A stretch of 50,813 nt of DNA from Pseudomonadota bacterium (lineage in GTDB: Bacteria > Pseudomonadota > Gammaproteobacteria > Burkholderiales > Burkholderiaceae_C), in contig JAFEDY010000050.1 of the NCBI GenBank assembly GCA_018241405.1, forward strand, positions 1 through 50,813. The letters are read 5' to 3'. The notes under the pieces were generated by a model. That model worked only from the letters and a program-made list of their open reading frames with translations, made no database searches and was not told the DNA's origin. The position numbers and the translations under genes were made by a program. Below are positions 36,967 to 46,381 of this stretch, in pieces (within the stretch, counting starts at the first letter, position 1; each line of letters starts with the position of its first letter).

Positions 36967-39339
36967 TCAGTTACGGAATAGATCGAGGATGCGGCTGCGC
37001 TCCTCGGGCGCCGGCGCCACGCTGGGCGCAGCGGCAGCCGGCGCATCCATGCCCAGGCTGGCCACGCCCTGGTTGCGTGCATATTCGTCGTAGAACCATT
37101 CACCGCTGACATTCACCACGCCGGGGGGCACGGTGGGTTCGGCCACGGGCACGCCCTTGAGCGCCTTTTCCATGAAGCCGATCCAGATCGGCAGCGCCAG
37201 GCCGCCACCGGTCTCGCGGCTGCCCAGGTTGCGCGGCTGGTCGTAGCCAATCCAGGTGACGGCGGTGACGGTGGGCTGGAAGCCCGCGAACCAGGCATCC
37301 ATGGAGTCATTGGTGGTGCCGGTCTTGCCGTACAGGTCGGGGCGCTTGAGCGTGGCCTGCGCGCGCGCCGCCGTGCCGCTGCGGGTGACCTCCTGCAGCA
37401 GGCTGTCCATCACAAAGGCGTTGCGCGCGTCGATGGCGCGCTGCTGGTCCTGCAGCGGGGGAGGCTGAAAATCGGACAGCACGCGACCCTTTTGGTCCGT
37501 CACGCGCGCAATCAGCCAGGGGTTGATGCGGTAGCCGCCGTTGGCAAACACCGAATAGGCCGTCGCCATCTGCATGGGCGTGACGGAGCCCGCGCCCAGC
37601 GCCATCGTCAGGTAGGCCGGGTGCTTGTCGGCGTCGAAGCCGAAGCGGCTCACCCATTCCTGCGCGGTTTTGGGACCCACGGCCTGCAGCACGCGGATGG
37701 AGACCATGTTCTTGGACTTGGCCAGGCCCGTGCGCAGCGTCATCGGGCCGTCGTACTTGCCGTCGTAGTTCTTGGGTTCCCAGGGTTGGGCACCCGTCGC
37801 GCCGGCGCCGAAGAATATCGGCGCATCGTTGACCACCGTGGCCGGCGAGAAGCCCTTTTCAAGCGCGGCGGAATAGATGAAGGGCTTGAAGGCCGACCCC
37901 GGCTGGCGCCAGGCCTGGGTGGCATGGTTGAACTTGTTCTTGTCGAAATCAAATCCTCCGACCAGGGCCCGGATGGCGCCCGTGCGCGGATCTATGGCGA
38001 CAAATGCGCCCTCGACCTCGGGAAGCTGGGTGATCTCCCAGGTCTTTCTAGGTGTCTGTACCACGCGGATCACCGCGCCGCGGCGCAGCTTGATGTTGGG
38101 CGGGGCCTTGTCGCTCAGGCCCGACTGCGCGGGCTTGAGGCCGTCGCCCGTGATCTCGATGTGCTCGCCATCGGCGCGCGCGGCCACGATCCTCCGGCTA
38201 TTGGCCTCCAGCACCACGGCGGCCAGCACGTCGCCGTTGTCGGGGTGGCTGGCGAGCACGTCGTCGATGGCATCCTCGGCCTCGGCGGCAGCGGTGGGCA
38301 GGTTCACGAAGCGCTCCGGGCCGCGGTAATGCTGGCGCCGCTCGTAGTCCATGATGCCCTTGCGCAGCGCGGCGTAGGCCGTTTCCTGCTCACCCGCATT
38401 CAGGGTGGTGTAGACGTTCAGTCCACGCGTATAGGCCTCGGCACCATACTGGGAAAACACGAGCTGACGTGCCATCTCGGCCACATACTCGGCGTGCACG
38501 CGGGTGCTGTTGGTGGACGAGCGCAGCTTCAGGTCTTCCTGCTTGGCGGCAGCGGCCTGGGCGGTCGTGATGAAGCCGTTCTCCAGCATGCGGTCAATGA
38601 TGTAGAGCTGGCGAATGCGGGCGCGCTTGGGGTTGCTGATCGGGTTGTAGGCCGAGGGCGCCTTGGGCAGGCCGGCCAGCATGGCGGCCTCGGCGATGGA
38701 AATGGACTTCAGCGGCTTGCCAAAATAGGTCTCGGAGGCCGCGGCAAATCCATAGGCGCGATTTCCCAGATAAATCTGGTTCATGTAAATCTCGAGAATC
38801 TGATTCTTGGTCAGCAAATGCTCAAGTTTGAAAGTTAACAATATTTCATAGATCTTTCGAGTCAGAGTTTTTTCTGACGAAAGATACACATTGCGCGCAA
38901 CCTGCATGGTGATGGTCGAGGCTCCCTGGCTTTTCACGCGCCCCAGGTTGGCCAGGGCCGCGCGCAGCACGCCCTTGTAGTCCACACCGCCATGCTGGAA
39001 GAAGCGGGCATCCTCGATGGCCAGCACCGCGTTGGTCATCACCGGTGGAATCTCTGCAATGGGCGTGAGACTGCGGCGTTCCTCGCCAAATTCGCCCAAA
39101 AGCGCACCCTCGGTGGAATACACGCGCAGCGGCAGCTTGGGGCGGTAGTCCGCCAGGTCCGACACATCGGGCAGGTTGGGGTAGGCCATGGCCAAGCCCA
39201 CGCCCACGACGAGCACCGCAGTGAGAGCGCCCGCCACGCCCAGGCCGACGAGCCAGGTAAACCCGCGCAACAGCCAGCGCAGCCAGCGCGGCGTATGGGA
39301 GGCGGGTGGTTGTGAGGCTTTGTCTCGGGAATGGGGCAT
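36967..39339 (-). CDS. mrcA: Penicillin-binding protein 1A (bifunctional transglycosylase/transpeptidase)
   Basis: 790 residues, inner-membrane anchored class A PBP that polymerises and crosslinks peptidoglycan. Membrane helix about 27-52. GT51 motifs: EDARFFQHGGVDYKG (about 108), GASTITMQVARNVYLS, KNQILEIYMNQIYLGNRAYG. Transpeptidase motifs: catalytic SxxK in QPGSAFKPFIY (about 485), SKN, and YGKTGTTND (about 668). ATG 39339 is preferred over a TTG three codons upstream. Next to pilMNOPQ, the common order in beta/gammaproteobacteria, and divergent from it. A TATAAT lies 27-32 bases upstream. Confidence 0.96.
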   Translation of the reverse strand: MPHSRDKASQPPASHTPRWLRWLLRGFTWLVGLGVAGALTAVLVVGVGLAMAYPNLPDVSDLADYRPKLPLRVYSTEGALLGEFGEERRSLTPIAEIPPVMTNAVLAIEDARFFQHGGVDYKGVLRAALANLGRVKSQGASTITMQVARNVYLSSEKTLTRKIYEILLTFKLEHLLTKNQILEIYMNQIYLGNRAYGFAAASETYFGKPLKSISIAEAAMLAGLPKAPSAYNPISNPKRARIRQLYIIDRMLENGFITTAQAAAAKQEDLKLRSSTNSTRVHAEYVAEMARQLVFSQYGAEAYTRGLNVYTTLNAGEQETAYAALRKGIMDYERRQHYRGPERFVNLPTAAAEAEDAIDDVLASHPDNGDVLAAVVLEANSRRIVAARADGEHIEITGDGLKPAQSGLSDKAPPNIKLRRGAVIRVVQTPRKTWEITQLPEVEGAFVAIDPRTGAIRALVGGFDFDKNKFNHATQAWRQPGSAFKPFIYSAALEKGFSPATVVNDAPIFFGAGATGAQPWEPKNYDGKYDGPMTLRTGLAKSKNMVSIRVLQAVGPKTAQEWVSRFGFDADKHPAYLTMALGAGSVTPMQMATAYSVFANGGYRINPWLIARVTDQKGRVLSDFQPPPLQDQQRAIDARNAFVMDSLLQEVTRSGTAARAQATLKRPDLYGKTGTTNDSMDAWFAGFQPTVTAVTWIGYDQPRNLGSRETGGGLALPIWIGFMEKALKGVPVAEPTVPPGVVNVSGEWFYDEYARNQGVASLGMDAPAAAAPSVAPAPEERSRILDLFRN

Positions 39340-39365
39340 AGGGCTCAATCGGAAAGCAGTCGTCC

Positions 39366-39371
39366 ATTATA
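39366..39371 (-). promoter_or_regulatory. Consensus -10 box of the PBP1A gene
   Basis: TATAAT on the minus strand, a perfect -10 hexamer, 27 bases before the start codon. No good -35 is seen at 16-18 bases. Confidence 0.45.
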
Positions 39372-39412
39372 AAAATCCGCGCCTTGCGACCGGGTTTGCC
39401 AGGATGAGAGTC

Positions 39413-39438
39413 AGTGCCCGCCCTCGGGCGAGCGCACT
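39413..39438. repeat. GC-rich hairpin between PBP1A and pilM
   Basis: AGTGC / GCACT outer arms and GCCC / GGGC inner arms within about 26 bases. It lies between the divergent promoters. Role unknown. Confidence 0.35.
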
Positions 39439-39474
39439 GGGGGCGCCTTCGGTGGGGAGGACGGTCGTCGGCTT

Positions 39475-39541
39475 TTGACAACGTCCAAGACGTATCAACG
39501 TCGTAAAACTCTTTGCTGGTGTAGGAGCATGCTGATAGCAT
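39475..39541 (+). promoter_or_regulatory. Putative pilM operon promoter region
   Basis: TTGCTG (39513-39518), 17 bases, TAGCAT (39536-39541) is a plausible sigma-70 promoter about 57 bases before pilM. Upstream lies the palindrome ACGTC-CAA-GACGT (39481-39493) with a third ACGTC at 39498. These repeated half-sites could bind a regulator. A perfect TTGACA at 39475 has no matching -10 at 17 bases. Confidence 0.35.
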
Positions 39542-39597
39542 CTATGTGAAGTGTTAAGTTTTGTTGCTTAGTCTCGCCAGGTTTTACAGGGGGCACC

Positions 39598-40677
39598 TTG
39601 ATCGCAATGGGGTCGTTGTTCAGTCGTCAGTCAGCCCCGTTGCTGGGGGTGGACATCAGCTCGTCCAGTGTCAAGCTGGTCGAATTGGGGCGCGATAAGG
39701 GGGGGGCGCTGGTGCTCGAATGCTGTGCCATCGAGCCGCTGGAGCGTGGATGGATCGCCGATGGCAACATCGAGAAGTTCGATGAGGTCGCCGAGGCCCT
39801 GCGCCGCGTGGTCAAAAAGAGCGGCACCAGAACCAAGAATGTGGCCCTGGCCTTGCCGCCCTCTGCCGTCATCACCAAACGCATCTCGTTGCCGGGCGGT
39901 ATGACCGAGCAGGAACTGGAGGTGCAGGTCGAATCCGAGGCCAACCAGTACATCCCGTTCTCGCTGGATGAGGTGAGTCTGGATTTCTGCGTCGCGGGGC
40001 CAAGCAAGAACGCACCCGGCGACGTGGATGTGTTGATCGCCGCTTCGCGTAAGGAAAAGGTACAGGATCGCCAAGGCCTGGCCGAGGCGGCGGGTCTCAA
40101 GCCCATCATCATCGACATCGAGTCCCATGCCGCGCGTTTGGCGGCTGGGCGTCTCATCGAGTCCCTGCCCAATCGCGGCGTAGACAGCGTGGTGGCGCTG
40201 TTCGAGGTGGGCGCGCTCACCACCAGCATGCAAGTCATTCGCAACGATGACGTGCTCTATGAGCGCGACCAGGCCTTCGGAGGCGCCCAGCTCACGCAGC
40301 TCATCGTGCGCCAGTACGGATTTTCGCTGGAAGAGGCGGAAAACAAGAAGCGCAGTGGTGACCTGCCCGAGGATTACCAGTCGGGGGTGTTGCAACCCTT
40401 TGTGGATAGCCTGGCGCAGGAAATCGGACGCGCGCTGCAGTTCTTCTTCACCAGCACGCCCTACAACCGGGTGGATCACATCATGCTGGCGGGGGGCTCG
40501 GCCCCGTTGGCCGGACTGACCCAGACGGTGACCCAGAACACGGGATTCGCCTGCAGCGTCATCAATCCCTTCGAGGGCATGGATGTGGGCAGCGCGGTAC
40601 GCCTCAAGAAGATGGCGCGTGAGGCACCGTCGTACCTGACGTCTTGCGGGCTCGCGATGCGGAGGTTTCTGCAGTGA
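39598..40677 (+). CDS. pilM: Type IV pilus inner-membrane platform protein PilM
   Basis: 359-residue actin-like ATP-binding cytoplasmic protein of the pilus alignment complex. LLGVDISSSSVKLVELG near the start is the nucleotide-binding strand; SRKEKVQDRQGLAEAAGLKP and HIMLAGGSAPLAGL are typical. The start TTG 39598 has AGGGGG four bases upstream; ATG 39607 would leave a spacing of 13, so TTG is slightly favoured. The stop overlaps pilN (GTGA). Confidence 0.95.
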   Translation: MIAMGSLFSRQSAPLLGVDISSSSVKLVELGRDKGGALVLECCAIEPLERGWIADGNIEKFDEVAEALRRVVKKSGTRTKNVALALPPSAVITKRISLPGGMTEQELEVQVESEANQYIPFSLDEVSLDFCVAGPSKNAPGDVDVLIAASRKEKVQDRQGLAEAAGLKPIIIDIESHAARLAAGRLIESLPNRGVDSVVALFEVGALTTSMQVIRNDDVLYERDQAFGGAQLTQLIVRQYGFSLEEAENKKRSGDLPEDYQSGVLQPFVDSLAQEIGRALQFFFTSTPYNRVDHIMLAGGSAPLAGLTQTVTQNTGFACSVINPFEGMDVGSAVRLKKMAREAPSYLTSCGLAMRRFLQ

Positions 40678-41285
40678 TTCTCATCAACCTGCTCCCGCAC
40701 CGGGAGGCGGCGCGCAAGCGTCGACGCGAGACCTTTCAGATCATCATGGGAGCCTCGGCCCTGGCGGGCCTGGCCATCGCGGCCGCCATCTACTGGTGGT
40801 TCCAGATGATGATCACCGACCAGCAGGGCAAGAACAACCTCCTGCGCGGCGAGATCCAGGTCCTGGAGCAGCAGATCAAGGAAATTGCCACGATCGAGGA
40901 GGAAATCACCGCCCTGCAGGCCCGCCAAAAGGCCGTCGAAGACCTGCAGTCCGATCGCAATCTGCCTGTGCATCTGCTCAACGAACTGGTGCAGCAGCTG
41001 CCCGACGGTGTGTATGTGACGAGTCTCAAGCAGACCGACCAGGTTGTGACCATGCAGGGCATGGCGCAGTCCAACGAGCGGGTGTCGGAGATGCTGCGCA
41101 ATCTCACCAATAACACGCCCTGGTTTTCCAAGCCGGAACTGGTGGAAATCGTGGCCTCCCAGGTGGCCCTGACTCCCAAGGACCAGCGACGCGTGGCCTC
41201 CTTCAATCTGCGCTTCCGCCTGGTGCGCAGTTCGGAGGCGCACAAGGCCATGGACCCCGCGAGTGAAGCGGCAGCAGGGAAGTGA
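40674..41285 (+). CDS. pilN: Type IV pilus assembly protein PilN
   Basis: 203 residues. The cytoplasmic N-terminus MILINLLPHREAARKRRR is the conserved PilM-binding motif, followed by one membrane helix (about 24-42), a coiled coil (about 50-90) and a periplasmic ferredoxin-like domain. GTG start overlapping the pilM stop. It forms PilN-PilO heterodimers linking PilM to PilP. Confidence 0.94.
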   Translation: MILINLLPHREAARKRRRETFQIIMGASALAGLAIAAAIYWWFQMMITDQQGKNNLLRGEIQVLEQQIKEIATIEEEITALQARQKAVEDLQSDRNLPVHLLNELVQQLPDGVYVTSLKQTDQVVTMQGMAQSNERVSEMLRNLTNNTPWFSKPELVEIVASQVALTPKDQRRVASFNLRFRLVRSSEAHKAMDPASEAAAGK

Positions 41286-41287
41286 GC

Positions 41288-41965
41288 ATGGCAAAGAAAA
41301 AAGCGCCGAAATTCGATTTCGCCAAGCTGCAGGCCGACCTGCAGCGCCAGTTCCAGAATCTGGACCCCAAGGATCCGTCGCTGTGGCCGAAATTGCCGCG
41401 CACACTGCTGTGCCTGTTGATTGCCGGTGGCGTGGCGACCGGTCTGTGGTTTTTCAAGCTCAGCGAGTATCAGGATGAATTGACCGCCGAGCAAAACACC
41501 GAGCAGACACTGCGCGCCGACTACCAGAAGAAGCTGGTCAAGGCCGTGAGCCTCGATGCCCTCAAGAAGCAGCGCGAGCAGATCCAGCAGTATGTGATCC
41601 AGCTGGAAAAGCAATTGCCCAGCAAGGCAGAGATGTCGGCCCTGCTGTCCGACATCAACCAGGCCGGCCTGGGACGCAGCCTGCAGTTCGAGCTGTTCCG
41701 GCCGGGCCAGGTGGTGGTCAAGGACTACTACGCCGAGCTGCCCATCGCCATACGCGTAGTGGGCAAATACCATGATGTGGGCGCCTTTGCGTCCGATGTC
41801 GCCAATCTGTCGCGCATTGTGACGCTGAACAATCTGTCGATTGCCCCGGCCACCAAGGATGCCGCCGGCAACCTGACCATGGAGGCCACGGCCCGGACCT
41901 TCCGCTATCTCGACGCCGAGGAGATTCAGGCACAGAAAGCCGCAGCGAAGGGAGTCAAGAAATGA
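41288..41965 (+). CDS. pilO: Type IV pilus assembly protein PilO
   Basis: 225 residues: a short cytoplasmic part with KKKAPKFDFAKLQADLQRQF, one helix (about 38-56), a coiled coil (about 58-105) and a C-terminal periplasmic domain. ATG 41288 comes two bases after the pilN stop; GTG 41282 would overlap that stop. Partner of PilN. Confidence 0.94.
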   Translation: MAKKKAPKFDFAKLQADLQRQFQNLDPKDPSLWPKLPRTLLCLLIAGGVATGLWFFKLSEYQDELTAEQNTEQTLRADYQKKLVKAVSLDALKKQREQIQQYVIQLEKQLPSKAEMSALLSDINQAGLGRSLQFELFRPGQVVVKDYYAELPIAIRVVGKYHDVGAFASDVANLSRIVTLNNLSIAPATKDAAGNLTMEATARTFRYLDAEEIQAQKAAAKGVKK

Positions 41966-42519
41966 TGCACCTTCGCCACGGCAGGCTCATCGCATTGGCG
42001 GGGCTGCTGGTTCTGTCGGGCTGCAGCAGCAGCGATGAGGACGAGCTGCGCCACTGGATGGCCGATCTGCGCGCCACCACCAAGCCGCGGGTCACGCCGC
42101 TCAAGGAGCCCAAGCAGTTCCTGCCCGAGGACTATGCCGGCGACAAGGGCATGGACCCGTTCAACCCGATCAAGCTGACCCAGGCATTGCGCCGCGAGTC
42201 GTCGGAAACGGTGGCCAATGCCACCCTGATCGCGCCCGAGATGGCCAGGCGCAAGGAGCCGCTGGAGGCCTATCCGCTCGACGCCGTGAAGATGGTTGGC
42301 AGCCTGAACAAGACCGGCGTGCCGACGGCACTGGTCAGCGTGGACAAGCTGCTCTACCAGGTGCGCGCGGGCAACTATCTGGGGCAGAACTACGGAAAGA
42401 TCGTCAGTATTTCTGAAACCAATATGCGTTTACGGGAGATCGTCCAGGACTCCACGGGAGATTGGGTGGAGCGCATGACAACACTGGACCTGCAAGAGGG
42501 AAATGAGGTGAGGAAATGA
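41962..42519 (+). CDS. pilP: Type IV pilus lipoprotein PilP
   Basis: 185 residues. Signal peptide with lipobox LSGC (about residue 20), a linker, and a C-terminal beta domain with LNKTGVPTALVSVDKLLYQV and GNYLGQNYGKIVSI. It connects the PilNO complex to the secretin. Overlaps pilO and pilQ by 4 bases each. Confidence 0.95.
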   Translation: MMHLRHGRLIALAGLLVLSGCSSSDEDELRHWMADLRATTKPRVTPLKEPKQFLPEDYAGDKGMDPFNPIKLTQALRRESSETVANATLIAPEMARRKEPLEAYPLDAVKMVGSLNKTGVPTALVSVDKLLYQVRAGNYLGQNYGKIVSISETNMRLREIVQDSTGDWVERMTTLDLQEGNEVRK

Positions 42520-44663
42520 GGCAACAAAAGACGCGTTTGCGACGGCATCTGTGGGCGGCTGGCGTTGCCATCCTGACCACATGGGGTGCAGGTGTGGCGC
42601 ATGCAGCGGGCGTCATCGAGTCCGTCACCGGCTTTATGCAGGGCGGCGCCGAGGTGCTGCGCATCGAATTTTCCGAGCCGCAGGCCGAATTGCCCACCGG
42701 CTTTTCGATCCAAAGCCCGGCGCGCATCGCGCTCGATTTCCCCGGCGTCAGCAACGCCTCGGGCCGTACGATGGTCGAAATCAACCAGGGCAACGTCAAA
42801 TCCGCAAACATCGTCCAGGCGGGCGAGCGTTCGCGCATTGTCCTGAACCTGAAGCAGCCCACGTCTTATCGCGCCGAACTGCACGGCAAAGCGGTGCTGG
42901 TGCTGCTCGATGCGGTCTCCAGTGGCGCGCGGGTACCCGTTCCGCAGGCAACGACATTTGCCCCGAGCCAGAACGCGGACGTGCTGGCCCTGAAGGACCT
43001 CGACTTCCGCCGCGGCAGCGATGGCGCGGGGCGCATCGTCGTCGGCCTGCCCAACAACCAGGTGGGCGTGGACCTGCGCGTGCAGGGCAAGGGGCTGGTC
43101 GTCGACTTTTTGCGCTCATCCCTGCCCGAGGGACTGCGCCGGCGGCTCGATGTATCCGACTTTGGCACGCCGGTGCAGACCATCACTGCCGCCCAGCAGG
43201 GCGAGCGCGTGCGCCTGACCATCGAACCCGTCGGCGAGTGGGAGCACAGCGCCTACCAGAGCGACAACCAGTTCGTCGTGGAGGTGCGCCCCAAGAAGGT
43301 GGACCTGAGCAAGCTGACCCAGGGCCCGAACTACACCGGCGAGAAGCTGTCGCTGAACTTCCAGAACATCGAGGTCCGCTCGCTGCTGCAGGTGATCGCC
43401 GACTTCACCAACTTCAACATCGTCACCTCCGACACCGTCACGGGCGCACTGACCCTGCGCCTGAAAGACGTTCCCTGGGACCAGGCCCTGCAGATCATCA
43501 TGGACGCCAAGGGCCTGGGCATGCGCAAGTCCGGCACCGTGTTGTGGATCGCGCCCAAGGATGAAATCGACGAGCGTACCCGCAAGGACTACGAGGCCGC
43601 GCAGGCCATCCAGAAGCTGGAGCCGCTGCGCACCCAGGCCTACCAGCTCAACTACGCCAAGGCCGCCGACATGGTGGTGCAGCTGACCACCAATACCTCG
43701 TCGGGCAGTGGTGGTGGCGCGGGGCGCAACACGCGCTTCCTGACCGAGCGCGGCAGCGCGATCGCCGAGCCGCGTACCAACCAGCTGTTCGTGACCGATA
43801 CGCCCGCCAAGCTGGAAGAGATACGCCAGCTGCTGCTGACGCTGGACGTGCCGGTGCGCCAGGTCATGATCGAGGCGCGCATCGTCGAGGCACGCGACAC
43901 TTTTGGCCGATCCCTGGGCGTGCGCCTGGGCGGCGGTGATTTGCGCGCCAACCGTGGCGGCGACGGCGGCTACAGCCTGGGCGCAGACAACCGCGTGGCC
44001 TGGGGCACCAATTACAGCAATGCCACCAACTCCTCGGGCTTTGGCGGCCCGGTGGATGTGGGCGGACGCTTTGTCAACCTGCCCGCCTCGCTGTCGAACG
44101 TCACTGGCGTGGGCTCGTTTGCCCTGTCCATCTTCAACTCGGCCGCCAACCGCTTCCTGACGCTGGAACTGTCCGCCATGGAGGCCGATGGCCAGGGCAA
44201 GGTGGTGTCCAGTCCGCGCCTGATCACCGCCGACCAGACCAAGGCGCTCATTGAGCAGGGTACCGAGTACCCCTACACGGTCACGGCCCCCAACGGCGCC
44301 ACCACCATTGCCTTCAAGAAGGCCGTGCTCAAACTCGAAGTCGTACCGCAGATCACGCCCGAGGGCAACATCATCCTCGACCTCGATGTCAACAAGGACA
44401 GTCGCGGCGAGAGCACCACCCAGGGTGTGGCCATAGACACCAAGCACATCAAGACCCAGGTGCTGGTGGAAAACGGCGGCACCGTGGTGATCGGTGGCAT
44501 CTTTGAGATGGAAGAAACCAATCAGGAAAACAAGATCCCCCTGCTGGGTGACGTGCCTGTGGTGGGAAATCTGTTCAAGAGCCGCACCAAGGAATCCGCC
44601 AAGCGTGAAATGCTGGTGTTTATTACGCCCAAGGTCATTACGGATCGCGGGCCTGTGCGCTGA
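42516..44663 (+). CDS. pilQ: Type IV pilus secretin PilQ
   Basis: 715-residue outer-membrane channel for the pilus fibre. Signal peptide (WAAGVAILTTWGAGVAHAAG), two peptidoglycan-binding AMIN domains (about 30-130 and 145-250), an STN/N0 domain with NIEVRSLLQVIADFTNFNIV, an N1 domain, and the secretin core (about 455-710) with VPRITPEGNIIL-like and PLLGDVPVVGNLFKSR segments. A Gly/Asn-rich stretch (about 470-520) may form the gate. Upstream overlap with pilP. Confidence 0.96.
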   Translation: MRQQKTRLRRHLWAAGVAILTTWGAGVAHAAGVIESVTGFMQGGAEVLRIEFSEPQAELPTGFSIQSPARIALDFPGVSNASGRTMVEINQGNVKSANIVQAGERSRIVLNLKQPTSYRAELHGKAVLVLLDAVSSGARVPVPQATTFAPSQNADVLALKDLDFRRGSDGAGRIVVGLPNNQVGVDLRVQGKGLVVDFLRSSLPEGLRRRLDVSDFGTPVQTITAAQQGERVRLTIEPVGEWEHSAYQSDNQFVVEVRPKKVDLSKLTQGPNYTGEKLSLNFQNIEVRSLLQVIADFTNFNIVTSDTVTGALTLRLKDVPWDQALQIIMDAKGLGMRKSGTVLWIAPKDEIDERTRKDYEAAQAIQKLEPLRTQAYQLNYAKAADMVVQLTTNTSSGSGGGAGRNTRFLTERGSAIAEPRTNQLFVTDTPAKLEEIRQLLLTLDVPVRQVMIEARIVEARDTFGRSLGVRLGGGDLRANRGGDGGYSLGADNRVAWGTNYSNATNSSGFGGPVDVGGRFVNLPASLSNVTGVGSFALSIFNSAANRFLTLELSAMEADGQGKVVSSPRLITADQTKALIEQGTEYPYTVTAPNGATTIAFKKAVLKLEVVPQITPEGNIILDLDVNKDSRGESTTQGVAIDTKHIKTQVLVENGGTVVIGGIFEMEETNQENKIPLLGDVPVVGNLFKSRTKESAKREMLVFITPKVITDRGPVR

Positions 44664-44690
44664 GTTAGTGTGTCTGAAAGTGAATCAATC

Positions 44691-46229
44691 ATGAGAATTT
44701 CCAATATCGGCTTCGTGAAAGCGGTCAGCGCCGCTGCGTTCACGGCGGCGCTGGCCGCCTGCGGCGGAGGTGGGGGTAGTTCGGGCACGGTGTCTGCCGA
44801 ATACCAGATCAGCCTGCGGGCGGATAAAACCGAGCTGCCGGTCAATATCGCGAATGTTCAGGCAGGGCAAGGGGTCTATCGCCCATTTACCACGACCCTG
44901 TACGTGCAGGCCACGAAGAATGGCCAGCCCATTCCAGGTGGTGAAAAGATTTTTGCCTGCAATGTGGCGGGCGGCCTGAACGCAGGCTCTCTGTATTATC
45001 TGGATGGTGATCCTGCCCACGAAAAGGAAATCGACGATGGAAAAGGCGGCAAGATCACCGTGCCGCTGGCCTACCGCAGCATCACCCTGGGCTCGAACTC
45101 GGGTGGCGCATCCTTCCATTTCCATGCGGGCAATCAGGCAGGAACTTCAACCATCTCCTGCTCGGTAAATGATCCGCGAGACAATAACTCCAAGTCCGCG
45201 AGCGTGAACATTACTGTCGGAGCAACCACCCAGAAGGCGGCCCGCATCCAGGCAGTTGCACAGGCCCCGGGCTATCTGGGTACCCAGAATGCCATCGGCA
45301 TCGCCAACCAGGTGGCCATGCAAGCCATGTTGCTTGACGACGCCAACCAGCAGGTTGTGAACAGCGGCGCACCCAATGTCCAGGTCAGCATTCGCTCGGA
45401 TCTTGGAGCTGGTTCAGGTGCGCGCCTGGTGGCTGGCAACCAGTCGGGCAGCGTACTGCAGCTCAAGACCGATGGCACGGGCGTGGCGTTGTTCTCGCTG
45501 ATTAGTGGCAACGCCGTAGGCCCGATCGTGCTCGAGTACCGTGCGGATCGCGGGGACAACAGTGTTGCAAATGGCATCCAGGATCCGATCTTCGCGGTGA
45601 CCCAGGTCTATGCCGTGAACGAAATTGCCTCCACCCCCTTGAGCACCAGCAACACCGACCTCGGTACCTTGACCAATGGCGTGCCATTCGCCTACGCGCT
45701 CGCAGTCTCGGGCGGCGTGCCACCCTATCAGTGGAGTGTTACTGGCTTGCCCAATGGTCTGTCCGCCGACGGCACAGGTCTCATCAGCGGAACTCCCAAG
45801 GCACAGGCCGGTGCCTATGGGGCCAAGGCCACAGTGACCGACCAAAACGGTCAAAAGTCCACGCTGAGCATCACGCTGAAGCTCACCGGGGAACACCTGC
45901 CCATCAATCCGGATGACTTCGTGATCACCGGCTGCTCCAGCACGGACATTAATACCGCATGCGCCCTGCCGGGAGCAACGCCGGGCAATACCTACACCTA
46001 TGCGTTCACGGCCTCGGTCGGTGGGGTGACATGGTCTGTGTCCGGCCTGCCCGCATGGCTGAAGAATGGTACGGCAGGGACCGCGGGTTTCATCACGGGC
46101 ACACCGCAGGCGCCGGATAACTGTGGCAGTTCCGAATTCCTGGTGACGGCCCAGCGTGGCGTCATGTCGGTGACGCGCAAGGTGGCCGTCACAGTTGCGG
46201 GTGGTACTCCGCCTAACAGGTGCCCATGA
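44691..46229 (+). CDS. Putative Ig-domain lipoprotein downstream of pilQ
   Basis: 512 residues. Signal peptide and lipobox LAAC followed by a Gly run (CGGGGGSSG), a common Burkholderiales lipoprotein form. N-terminal half: probable bacterial Ig-like beta domains. C-terminal half: two putative-Ig (He_PIG-like) units, YQWSVTGLPNGL...GLISGTP (about 345-405) and VTWSVSGLPAWL...GFITGTP (about 440-505). It lies 27 bases after pilQ and before a strong terminator, so it is probably the sixth gene of the pilus operon. In related bacteria aroK is expected here. ATG 44691 is preferred over GTG 44670. Function unknown; envelope adhesion or pilus-associated role possible. Confidence 0.8.
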   Translation: MRISNIGFVKAVSAAAFTAALAACGGGGGSSGTVSAEYQISLRADKTELPVNIANVQAGQGVYRPFTTTLYVQATKNGQPIPGGEKIFACNVAGGLNAGSLYYLDGDPAHEKEIDDGKGGKITVPLAYRSITLGSNSGGASFHFHAGNQAGTSTISCSVNDPRDNNSKSASVNITVGATTQKAARIQAVAQAPGYLGTQNAIGIANQVAMQAMLLDDANQQVVNSGAPNVQVSIRSDLGAGSGARLVAGNQSGSVLQLKTDGTGVALFSLISGNAVGPIVLEYRADRGDNSVANGIQDPIFAVTQVYAVNEIASTPLSTSNTDLGTLTNGVPFAYALAVSGGVPPYQWSVTGLPNGLSADGTGLISGTPKAQAGAYGAKATVTDQNGQKSTLSITLKLTGEHLPINPDDFVITGCSSTDINTACALPGATPGNTYTYAFTASVGGVTWSVSGLPAWLKNGTAGTAGFITGTPQAPDNCGSSEFLVTAQRGVMSVTRKVAVTVAGGTPPNRCP

Positions 46230-46282
46230 TTTGGCGCACCTTCGCAGCCGTGCGAAGGTGATTGCCAGCCTGTCACTTTTTT

Positions 46283-46310
46283 ATCCCCGGCTTGGCCGGG
46301 GATTTTTTTT
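46283..46310 (+). terminator. Strong intrinsic terminator of the pil operon
   Basis: ATCCCCGGC / GCCGGGGAT, nine pairs with loop TTG, followed by eight T residues. Confidence 0.95.
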
Positions 46311-46381
46311 ATGATTGCGCCATGATTGACCTCGGCGGCGCTCAGTAGGCCACGCCTCATCTTCGAAGGATTCCCCCATCC

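Noticed and set aside
39475..39503. Perfect TTGACA as a standard sigma-70 promoter for pilM
   Set aside because: At 16-18 bases downstream there is no -10-like hexamer; a weaker pair at 39513/39536 is better spaced.
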